Below, one piece after another: positions 27,220 through 37,166 of a stretch of 64,000 bases of DNA. Under the pieces are notes generated by a model. That model was not told the origin of the DNA. It searched no databases and worked only from the letters and a program-made list of their open reading frames with translations. Both the position numbers and the translations under genes were made by a program. The number at the start of each line of letters is the position of its first letter. The first letter of the stretch is position 1. The DNA lies in assembly GCF_964199755.1 (NCBI RefSeq), contig NC_133897.1, positions 163,692,678 to 163,756,677 on the forward strand. The letters are read 5' to 3'. The stretch comes from Larus michahellis. Lineage: Eukaryota; Chordata; Aves; Charadriiformes; Laridae.

Positions 27220-28250
27220 CCCATGTGGATTTGTCAAGAATAAATTGTGTTGAACTGATCTAATCTCCACTTTTAGCAATGTAACAGGCTTTAAGAGTAA
27301 AGGAAAAGTAGCTGTCACGAATCTTACAATTACTAAGGTTTTCAAAATGGTTGCGTGTGACATTCTCATAAGCAAGCCGCAGCAGCATGGTCTAGATGAG
27401 ACAATGATCGATTGGGTGCAAAGCTGGTTTGATAACATATCAGAAAGGTTATCGGTGGTGCTTTGTCAGAGTGGAAGGATGTAAAAAGTGGAGTTCAGCC
27501 AGGTCTGTTCTGGATCCAATCCTGGCCTGTGTTTTCATTAATGAATTAGATGATAGCAAAGAGAGTATGGTTATTAAATTTTCAGACGGCATAAAGCTGG
27601 GAGGCTTTGTAAGCACAGAAGGACAGGATCTGAATTCAGAATGAATTTGAAGAATTGTATAACCTGTCTGGGATGGGGGTGGGGGGGATGAAGCTGAAAT
27701 TCATCAGGGACAAGTGCAAGGTTACAAACTCCAGCTTCTACAAATACACCAATACCAAAATTTGCCAATAGCAGCACTGTAGCAAAGTGTGGTTTCACAG
27801 TAGATGATAAGCTGAATTGCTTGTGAAAAAAGAGAAATCACCGCCATACAAGAGTGAACAAACGTGGTTATAACTATCAAGTTGTGCAGTAGTCCTTTCT
27901 TTGGCACTAGAAAGACTTCAGATGTCATATTGTATTCAGTTTTGAACGTGAGTGTGCAGTAAAGATGTGTAGCAATAGCCCAGAGGAGAAAAGCACTACC
28001 AGGGATGTAGAAAACATGGCCAGAGCAGAAAGACTGATAGGCTCAGCGCTTGTTCAACTTTAATAAGTCTCATAAGAAGCTCTTCAATGAGCTTCATGTA
28101 CATAAAAAGTTTGTTGCAAACAGGAAAACAATTATCTGTTTTCAAAGCCTCTGGGGAATGGGGAAAAAAAAAATAGAAGCTTGCATTACAGGAAGAAGTT
28201 TCAGTTTGAACTTTTCAACAGTGAGACTTGCAAAGTAGTGGAAAGATTTC
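27220..28250 (+). mobile_element. Old, decayed CR1-like LINE fragment
   Basis: Several plus-strand segments in shifted frames read like a degraded non-LTR reverse transcriptase. They include VTKVFKMV-type and DETMIDWVQSWFDN segments (equivalent to the [12 protein letters not shown] region of the younger copies). DPILACVFINELDD then FSDGIKLGG corresponds to [14 protein letters not shown] then [20 protein letters not shown]-like end lies near 28230. Stops and frameshifts are frequent and no octamer tail is visible. It is clearly older than the other copies, and could equally be another member of the CR1/L3 clade. Confidence 0.65.
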
Positions 28251-31200
28251 TCTTTAGACATAACTTTGTGCTGATGGTCTGACCCCAGCTGAACCAATAC
28301 CTTTGATGTGAGAGTCACTGCATCCTGCTGAATGCAAGTCCTCATGAAGTTCATGCACCAAATGACTGGACAAGGGATCACTTTGGCAGTCTCGGCAGCA
28401 GTGAGCTCCAGGCTGGCGTCAGACAGTTAAATTTGGCAAAACCCCGTGAGTTTCAGTACAAAGACCCAGCGTGGGCCATTCCATTTCGGTTTTGCTCATG
28501 CCATTAGTCTCTTCCCCTCTTGCTATTTTCTTGCTGTCTGAACTGTTCAAGGAAAGCTTGTTTGCATGGCAGTGGGAATGGCAACACATTTTATAGCTTC
28601 CCTAGGGTGGCAGAAAAAGAAAAAGATTCTTGAGGACCACTGAGATTTTTAGCAAACATAAGAAGTCTATGGCTTGGGTGTAGTATTTAAGCACCATTTA
28701 CTACCTGTCTCTTGGTTCATGGGCAGAACACTCTGGGGAGTTAAAAAACTTTCTTTGTATGGCTTAGTGTGATCTTCATTAGATATGCTACTTAGGCTTT
28801 CATTACAATTTGATGTGCTGAACAACATGGCACTTGCTCATGATAGATTGCTTTGTTTCTCCTGTGGTGCCATTGCCCAAGTGTAGAGAAACTTCTTCAG
28901 TTGAATATGGTGCCTCTGACAGTGACTGATCGTATGCAATCAATGATAATTAAACCTACCAATCCCATGGATTCATGTCAGACCTGAACCTCTTGCACTG
29001 ACTCAGTGTTGCATCACCAGAAAATCATCATTTCTGAAGTTGAACTGTCAAGTTCTGAGATGAGGCTACAAGAGCACACAGGAAGACACACAGGCAGGTA
29101 GAACTGGGGTCCGTCCTGCTAGCAGGAACAGTGGCCTCTCTCAGTGATGATGGCCCTTTGGATGGACACCCTCCCAGATTGGAGAACACAGAGAAAACAT
29201 CTGGGAACAGATACCCAACAACTGCATATTCAGAAGGTAGCACTCTCAGATATCAAATATGTTTCTAGGACACTAGCTGCAGTGTCTTTTCTTTTCTGGT
29301 GGTCTGCAAAGTTGTGTTTCCTTTGATGTATGCTTATATGTAATATATTTGATCAACCACAAGAATTTTCAAAGACTTGGAAAACCGGTGGGTGCTAAAG
29401 TCCATTCCAAGTGAATTCAGGACTTTTCCTTTAGCGAGCGTGGAAATCTGCTGCTGACTCCAAAAGGCATGAGGAGAACAGCAACTGCCACTTCATTTTT
29501 GTTTTGCCAGCTCAGAGATTCCACCACTGAACGTGAGAGCCCTCTGATCAGCGCTCCTGGCGTGGTGTCCTGCAATTCTTTAAGCATTGCTCATAGCCAT
29601 TGAAAACTAAAAAGCTGAAGTCCATGCAGAAGCAAATTGAGGGAGAAGTAAGTAAATTCTGGGATCTAATCTTTTAGATTTATGGCAGCCATAGACTGTA
29701 GCCATATTCTTTTAAAGACAGAAGAAGCCTTTGTAATTTTCGCTTTGCATAAAAAAAGGTGGAGTGTTACAGTCATACCTTCGGGTGAGCTAGGTTGTGG
29801 GTTTTATGTCAGATGGTGGAGAATCTGTCATATCCTCAGGTGAACTCTCCAGCATTAAAAATATGCAGCTTATCTGCAGTCAAAACTTGTCTGGCTTGAG
29901 CTACCAGCCTGTGAAGTGCCATGCATTTCTATGTTAAATTAAAGAGCCCTCTGCCCTTATATATGTTATTCTTCTGAATTTCTGTTTGGAACTTTTTTCA
30001 CTCACTGCTTTTATGTTTCATTACTGTGTCTGCTGCAAGAGTTCAAAGTTTTCAAAAGAAAGTCCTATGCAATTCCAGGGGACAATGCCCTTCCCCTACA
30101 CCAGTCTGTTTGCAGTACACTGTGGGGTGAAGGGAAATGCATGCACAACTCCCATCAATGCTGAATGTCAGCTTTAACAATTCCTCCCTCTCCCTTCTCC
30201 CCCTCACCCCCCGAGTATGGATTATATCTAGGTCTTTTCGCCAGGGGCCTATATCCTAGCAGTTTGCCATTCTCTGATATTAACGCTTGAAGTTTTAATG
30301 AGCACAGGCAAAGGAGGGTGCTTAGCAACAATACAGAGAGTACAACAAATACAGGATAAGCAGTTTGAGATTAGATTTCAATGCCGTCTTAATGACAACA
30401 CCGAGATCTCGTTATTGCTCTGCGTAACTACGCCACTAACACAGATGCCAGAATACTGCAGCATATATGCACTAGTGGGGTTTCCACGTTGGGAAGTGGG
30501 ATTTTGGAAGCAAGAAGGACAAAGGCAGAGGACGAGGTGACAGACAGCATGGGGTCAGGACATAATTTCTTCTAACTGAATAACATATTCAGTCTGTTCG
30601 AGCAGCTTGATGGTCAGAGTGCCCTCACTTGCATTAATTTCTCAGAATTTCTCTGGATCCCAACAGACTGGAGAATTACAGCAAAGGTATTGGCACTATT
30701 TATTAAAGATGACATTTTCTTGCTGGCTTTAACACCCTTTTTAGCTCCATTCGCTCCCAGGAATGACAGGCATATTATTAATGGATACAGTCAGGCTTCA
30801 GAAATTATGTCTGTGGTTTTTTGAGAGGGGATTACTTAAGCTTAGCACTGACTGGCTTTGAAAAGAGCTTGTCTCCTCAATGAGAAACTTGTGGGACCCT
30901 CTAATGTATGAAACCTGGTTGGCCAAAACCAAAAATGGAAGCTGCAAGGTGCTATAACCTCCCCAAACAAGATAAAGTTGACTTGCCTTTTGGGAATCAC
31001 TGGGAAAGGTTGCCAAAATTTTGGGAATCAAGGGAAAGGTTGCCAAAACTGGAACTGGCTCCTCAAGCCCAAACCCTATGCAGTGGAGAAGAGAAAAAGG
31101 TAGGCAGGATCTAAACAGTTTGACAAGGTCCCTTACTGCTTGTCTAAGATAATGCCCTGTAAGGATTCAGTCTGTTACACACAAGCCTCTAAAAAAGGCC

Positions 31201-33029
31201 ACAGTTACTAGAATTTCAGTCCCACACATGTCCCAGAACAGGGGAATGACCTTGTCTTTACTTGTGCCCCGCTACTAGTACTGCCTTTATACTTATGTCC
31301 TACACTAGACAAGCTTTAGAAAGGCAGGATGACTACACATATTGAATGGGGTGGGAGGAACAGGGAAATAAGGCAGCAGACCTGCTTGAGTCCAGGGAAC
31401 GAATCGCTGGCAGAAATAGGAACAAATTCCCAGTCCTTCGACATCTGTCTGAAGGAACCCTCTGTCTGATCTACCACCAGCTTCAGGAGCTACTTCACAC
31501 ACCCTCCCTTATTGTGCTGCAAGTCTCTGAAAAACAACCAAGTGCAAAGGACTCGCAGTTCAAGTTCTGCTCCTTCATCTCTGCCACAGAAGGAGCCAAG
31601 TGAGCCAGGCGCCACGTCCCTTTACTCCTTTCTTTCTTACATCACACATCTTAGAAACGATCAGCTGCAGGAAAAACGAGTAAACTGGTTTGATGTTATA
31701 GCATGCGCATTATTGCCATGCGTTGACTTATCGCTGTGTGATACGTGGCTCCTATACTGAATCTGCTTACTGTGCCACCAAAAGGTGATGGCTGGTTTGA
31801 AAGCTTCACAGAGGTCAGGCCATACTGAGTGTCAGGGCAGTGTAAAAATCAGTTCACGCTAAGAATATCTGGAGTCGTGTTTTTGTCACCCGGTAAAGTT
31901 TCAGCACGGATTCAGAGCTCTTATTCTCCTGGTGCTGATCTTTGCTACGAGAAGAAAACGACTGAACAAGAGACTTAATGGTCCATGTATCAATGTCTCA
32001 AAGCCTTTCTCTCTCCCTTTCCCTGTGAACCCTAGAAGCACATGTTCATTTCCCAGCAGGCCTGACTCAGCCCTTCTTTCCAGGAAAGACACAAAGCTGC
32101 AGCTTTCTGTACGTTGGCCAAAGGAGGAATAGGAAACAAAGGAGACAGAGAGCAAAGAAAAGCATTTATAAAGGAATGAGAGGCTTTTGATGAGAAAATA
32201 ATGAAAAACAAAGATAATGTCAGAGGGAGTAGCCACAGAGAAACCAAAAGAGCCAAGCTAAGGAGAGGTGGGAGGAAAATGCTGATGAGAGGCTAAGGGG
32301 AAGAGGGAGCAAAATGAAACAGAAAGGAGTCTCAGCAAATTTCCATAATGTAACACTGATGAAGCCTTTTATGATTATAGACACGAATTCTCAGAAATGT
32401 TCCCTTGCAGGAAGTTTGCATACTTATATTTTAATATCTCAGAACACTTTCCCAGCCTCGTTAGAAGTGGAAACCTTTTTGCCAGTGCTGCATCTCTAAA
32501 TATGGGTTACCCCTGTGCACCACCAAGCTCCATGGAGCAATATCACTGAGGTCAGCTCTGGAGGGACTGGCACATCGACTCCAGGTCCATGCTGCCTCCA
32601 GACAGTGTGACAGAGCTGCACTGAAACTGCTCTATGTGAGAAGGAGGGTAAGAAATACGCTGTGTCCTGCCAAAGCAATGGAGACGACGCTTGCGTGATA
32701 CCTTGTGGGACCTGGACACAGGTTGGTTCTTATCCGGAGCCAGACAGAAGGCTGAGCTGATTCAACCTGTGTGTTGGACGTAAAATACCATGGAAAGTAA
32801 TGACATTCTGGGCTACATGAAGCAAAGCCAAATCCACAAGTCTGTATGGCCTTAAACCCTTCCAGAAATCAGCCTGCACCTACTTCAAGCCCAGACTCAA
32901 GCACCGACCCAGTGTGCAAACAGTACAGATTATTGCTGCTTACGTACCTTGTTTACCTGACTCTATCCTCTCAGACTGGCTATTGCTTATTTTCTCAGAT
33001 GGAGTGTTTGGACACAACATTTCCTGAGA
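28251..33029. other. Unassigned intergenic sequence
   Basis: No gene recognised. A short tandem duplication at 30988-31048 is listed separately. Long open frames such as the minus frame at 31901-32236 have no supporting domain or splice context. Confidence 0.4.
30988..31048. repeat. Tandem duplication of a 30/31-base unit
   Basis: The segment 30988-31018 (starting TTTTGGGAATCA, ending GGTTGCCAAAA) is repeated immediately at 31019-31048 with one base lost and one changed. Confidence 0.9.
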
Positions 33030-34152
33030 TAGATCATAGAATCATAGAATCATAGAATCATAGGGTTGGAAGGGACCTCTGGAGATCATCTAGTCCAACC
33101 CCCCTGCCAGAGCAGGGTCACCTAGAGCAGGTTACACAGGAACATGTCCAGGCGGGTTTTGAATGTCTCCAGAGTTGGAGACTCCACCACCTCTCTGGGC
33201 AGCCTGTTCCAGTGCTCTGTCACCCTCAGGGTAAAGAAGTTCCTCCTCATGTTTAGGTGGAACTTCCTATGTTCAAGTTTGTGCCCATTGCCTCTTGTCC
33301 TGTCCCCGGGCACCACTGAAAAGAGCCTGGCCCCATCCTCCTGACACCCACCCTTTAAGTATTTATAAGCGTTGATAAGGTCACCCCTCAGCCGTCTTTT
33401 TTCCAGACTGAAGAGACCCAAATCCCTCAGCCTTTCCTCATAAGAGAGGTGTTCCAGTCCCCCAATCATCTTTGTAGCCCTCTGCTGCACCCTTTCCAGC
33501 AGTTCCCTGTCCCTCTTGAACCGGGGAGCCCAGAACTGGACACAGTACTCCAGGTGCGGCCTCACCAAGGCAGAGTAGAGGGGGAGGATGACCTCCCTCG
33601 ACCTGCTGGCCACACTCTTCTTGATGCAGCCCAGGATGCCATTGGCCTTCTTGGCCACAAGGGCACATTGCTGACTCATGGTCAGCCTGTTGTCCACCAG
33701 GACTCCCAGGTCTCTTTCAGCTGAGCTGCTCTCCAGCAGGTCAGCACCCAACCTGTACTGGTGCATGGGGTTGTTCCTTCCCAGGTGCAGCACCCTACAC
33801 TTGCCCTTGTTGAACTTCATAAGGTTCCTCTCTGCCCAGATCTCCAACCTGTCCAGGTCTCTCTGGATGGCGGCACAGCCTTCCGGTGTGTCAGCCACCC
33901 CACCCAGCTTGGTGTCATCAGCAAACTTGCTGAGGGCGCACTCTATCCCCTCATCCAGGTCATTGATGAATATGTTGAAGAGGACTGGGCCCAGTACTGA
34001 CCCCTGGGGAACACCACTCGTCACTGGTCTCCAACTAGACTCTGTGCCCCTAATCACAACCCTCTGAGCTCTATCTTTCAACCAGTTTTCTATCCACCCC
34101 ACTGTCCATTCATCTAACCCACACTTCCTAAGCTTCCCTATGAGGATGCTGT
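33030..34152 (-). mobile_element. CR1 LINE, 5'-truncated, with a long open polymerase frame
   Basis: The left end has four minus-strand tail octamers followed by GGGTTGGAAGGGACCTCTGG. A 347-codon frame (33122-34165) covers the palm and thumb of the CR1 reverse transcriptase with an intact catalytic FADD, plus [27 protein letters not shown] and [15 protein letters not shown]. It is very similar to the 2.9 kb copy and evidently the same subfamily. Homology stops abruptly near 34152 in the [17 protein letters not shown] region, which is the truncation point. It lies on the same strand as the LRR gene and begins about 260 bases past that gene's stop codon. Confidence 0.95.
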
Positions 34153-34414
34153 GGGATCGACGCAACTCTAAATAACAAAAAAGATTATAGCTGTCCCTGA
34201 ATGAATTTTTGAAAGGTATACATCAGTGTTCAATACTAGTGTCAAAAAAAAAAAAAAGACTGCCAGAGAAATCACCTTACAGCAGAGAGGAAGCTTTTGA
34301 GCTCCACAGAGTGATTTTAACAGTCTTTTCCATCTGAAACCCATTTTGTTTGTGCAGTTGATTTGCATGGAGTAAGTCCATCTCAGTCACTGCAGGAGGA
34401 CTGGCACCAGTTGT

Positions 34415-35215
34415 CTAGTCTCTCTGTGCCCTATGAAATGACAAGAAATAATCTCTGATCTCTTCAGGGCCTCTGCTGCAGACTTCAGGGGGGGGACTTT
34501 CCAGCGGATTCCCCTCAAAATTGCATGAACAGTAATTGTATCCCCAGTCCAGGTTCACCAGCTCCCCAAAGCTTGCTGGAAGTGACCGTAGATGGTTGTT
34601 TCCCAACCAAAGCGTGTGCAGATTCCTTAACAGACAGACATCCTCGGGCAGACTCTCCAGTGAGTTGAAGAGCAATAGCAACGTTTCCAGTTTCTCCAGG
34701 TGCCGAATGCTGGAGGGGATTGTGCCTATTCTGTTGTCACTCACATCCAGAAAGGTGAGGCTCCTCAGCTGGCAGAGGGGTGCAGGCAGCTCGGTGAGGC
34801 TGTTGTTGGCCAGGTGGAGGCTGTGCAGCCTTTGAAGTGCCCCCATTTCTGGTGGCAGGGAGCTCAGGCTGTTGTTGCTCAGAGTGAGCCTCTCCAAGTG
34901 ACTCAAAGTGCCAATTTCGGCAGGGATTTTCTTCAAGTTGTTGGAGTCCACGTAGAGGCAGGTTAGGTTCCTCAGGCGGCTGATCTCTGGGGGGAGCAGC
35001 TCCATCCTGTACCTCAAGCAGCTCTCTCTTTCTGGGCTCATCTCCAGGACTTGCAGCTGGTCCAAGCCAAAGACCTGCTCAGGAACTGACGCCAGCTCCC
35101 TGCCTGAGATCTTGAGTTTCTTCTTCCGTTCATACTTTGGATCGTGCTCTGTAAGATACCTCCACAGTGGATCGGGGCCTGAAGAGGCACATCCAAAGGA
35201 GGTGGCTGCATCCAT
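34415..35215 (-). CDS. Leucine-rich repeat protein, 266 codons, single coding exon
   Basis: The frame runs unbroken from ATG (35213-35215) to TAG (34415-34417). The start has strong context (A at -3, G at +4), and a possible splice acceptor (gtttcag) lies about 30 bases upstream, so a non-coding 5' exon is possible. Residues 1-30 are a charged leader without a signal peptide or membrane segment. About eight LRRs of the 22-23-residue intracellular type fill residues 33-222, with consensus such as LxLSNNxLxSLPPEMGxLxxL. One irregular segment (residues 57-72, PERESCLRYRMELLPP) departs from the pattern. A C-terminal cap follows (NFEGNPLESPPPEVCSRG, then EEIRDYF), as in SHOC2-like and LRRC-family proteins. 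Such proteins are protein-interaction scaffolds. The specific orthologue is not recognised. The unbroken frame and regular repeats argue against a pseudogene. The collagen gene lies upstream on the same strand. Confidence 0.85.
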   Translation of the reverse strand: MDAATSFGCASSGPDPLWRYLTEHDPKYERKKKLKISGRELASVPEQVFGLDQLQVLEMSPERESCLRYRMELLPPEISRLRNLTCLYVDSNNLKKIPAEIGTLSHLERLTLSNNSLSSLPPEMGALQRLHSLHLANNSLTELPAPLCQLRSLTFLDVSDNRIGTIPSSIRHLEKLETLLLLFNSLESLPEDVCLLRNLHTLWLGNNHLRSLPASFGELVNLDWGYNYCSCNFEGNPLESPPPEVCSRGPEEIRDYFLSFHRAQRD

Positions 35216-36545
35216 TGTCCCACAGAACCGTGGCTGGTTGAGCTGAAACAGTCACGATTTGTTGCACACTCCACAGGCAACCTCCGAGGTTCTTGCTGGA
35301 TCGAGGCCCTCTCTCAGCTTTCCTCTCTGCAAGGCACGTTACCAACGCACATGCAGAGTGTTTGGGTTGCTCAGACACATCCCATTGAGTAAACACCTGG
35401 CATTCTCACTTGATCAGGTGTTTCCCTTACAGTTCTGTGGCGTACACAAAACCCAGCTCCTGGGCTGTGACGTTGCCTCTCGCGGTTGCAGCCAGTGAGC
35501 TGGTGGCAAATATCTGCCGGTGTTCAGAAAGTGAAGCAGCAGTGCTGTGCCTGTGCTTCTCAGTAGATTGGTTCAGATCCTTGTTTGCGTGTAGGACTTT
35601 TCCTTCTGGGAGCACCCAGGGTGCCATCATCTGAGGCATCCACACTGGTCAGCCCCAGGGGATTGCAGTAGAAGCAGCAAGGCTGGGTAGATAAAGCACA
35701 TGGTAAACAGGACGAGATAAAGCACATGGTAAACGGGACAAGAAGAAGACAGAGTCATAGCGGATGGCTTGGGAGCTGGGAACCATGAACAGATCCTGTC
35801 CTCAGGTCAGCTTGTGCCTTTAACATTTAGCAAACACAATAAAGGATCGGTTTTGAAATCTGTAAGTCCTACTCCTTCCTGCTGAGTGTATGGATCCCTG
35901 CACCACAGAGAGACCGTTTTTCTGGTGCTGCGCTTGCTCTGGCATATTTAAAAGCAAATTTTTATTCCTTACTGGCATAGCTTTTGTAGGAGATATGAAA
36001 AATGCCAGGTTTATCCCAAGCCACTCAGCACAGTATGCAGTGTCAAGAGCAAGGCATTTTCCTGGAAGGAGAAAACTGTGGGTTTGAAGCCTCAGGCTGA
36101 GAAATCCCGTCTCTTTTACTTCATTCTCTAGTCCTTAAGTCTTTCAGCTAAAGATTGCTTAGGATAACCATTTCAAAAGCTTTTCAAGGAGAGGGGGGGT
36201 CTCCACAGCCTCCCACAGGCTACCGAAGGCAGAAGACAATGTGTTGGAGGTATGGTGTAAGCAGGTCTACCAGGTCAGGTCTTGTGAAGCGGGGGCACAT
36301 CAGCTTTGATTTCCCACCCTGCTCAGTTCTGATCTCCTCGGACAAGGGTGGTGCTGAGTTTGCAGGGAGCCTGTGTCCCAGCACCAGGGGCTTGTGTGGC
36401 TGCACAGATGAGGGGCAAGTGCTGGGAGCCCTCTATCCAGAAGATGTTGATAAGACGATTTTGGGATCATTGTTCAATGCTCTGAACTTACACTTTAGGC
36501 TCTGCTTGTTTTTAATCATATGTGTTTTAATACAGATTTTTACAA
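35216..36545. other. Region upstream of the LRR gene
   Basis: This would hold the 5' flank or a 5' untranslated exon of the LRR gene. I cannot identify a promoter element with confidence. A 26-base tandem duplication lies at 35689-35740. Confidence 0.35.
35689..35740. repeat. Tandem duplication of a 26-base unit
   Basis: Two adjacent copies start AGATAAAGCACATGGTAAAC and differ at two positions near their ends. Confidence 0.92.
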
Positions 36546-37166
36546 GCTTGAGAAGTGTGCCCATGTGAACTTCATGAAGTTCAACGAGGCCAAGTGCACA
36601 GTTCTGCACCTGGTATCAATACAGGCTGGGGGATTGAGAGAAGCCCTGCCGAGAAGGACTTGGGAGTACTGGGAGATGAAAAATTGGACATGAGCTGGCA
36701 ATTCTCACAGCCCAGAAAGCCAACTGTATCCTGGGCTGCATCAAAAGAAGCATGGCAAGCAAGTCGAGGAAGGTGATTCTGCCCCTCTACTCTGCTCTGG
36801 TGAGACCCCCACCTGGAGTGCTGCATCCAGCTCTGGGGCCCTCAGCACAGGAAAGACACGGACCTGTTGGAGAGGGTCCAGAGGAGGGCCACAAAAATGA
36901 TCAGTCGGATGGGACACCTCTCCTATGAGGACAGGCTGAGACGAGGTATGAGGAAGAAATGTTTTACAATCGGGGTCGTGAAACATCGGCCCAAGTTTCC
37001 CAGAGAGGAGGTAGATGCCCCATCCCTGGAGACATTCAAGGTCAGGTTGGACGAGGCTCTCACTGACCTGATCTAGTTGAAGATGTCCCTGCTCATTGCA
37101 AGGGGGTTGGACTAGATGATCTTTAAAGGTCCCTTCCAAACCAAACTATTCTCTGATTCTATGATT
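36546..37166 (+). mobile_element. CR1 LINE fragment with internal deletion
   Basis: Plus-strand CR1 coding remnants start near NFMKFNEAKC and continue through [24 protein letters not shown]. The text then jumps directly to the GMRKKCFTIGVVKH region, so roughly a hundred or more bases present in other copies are missing. The 3' end has the GGGGTTGGACTAGATGATCT segment and an octamer tail. Several frameshifts are present. Confidence 0.93.

Noticed and set aside
34536-34966. Plus-strand frames opposite the LRR gene
   Set aside because: Shadows of the repeat coding strand, with no domain of their own.
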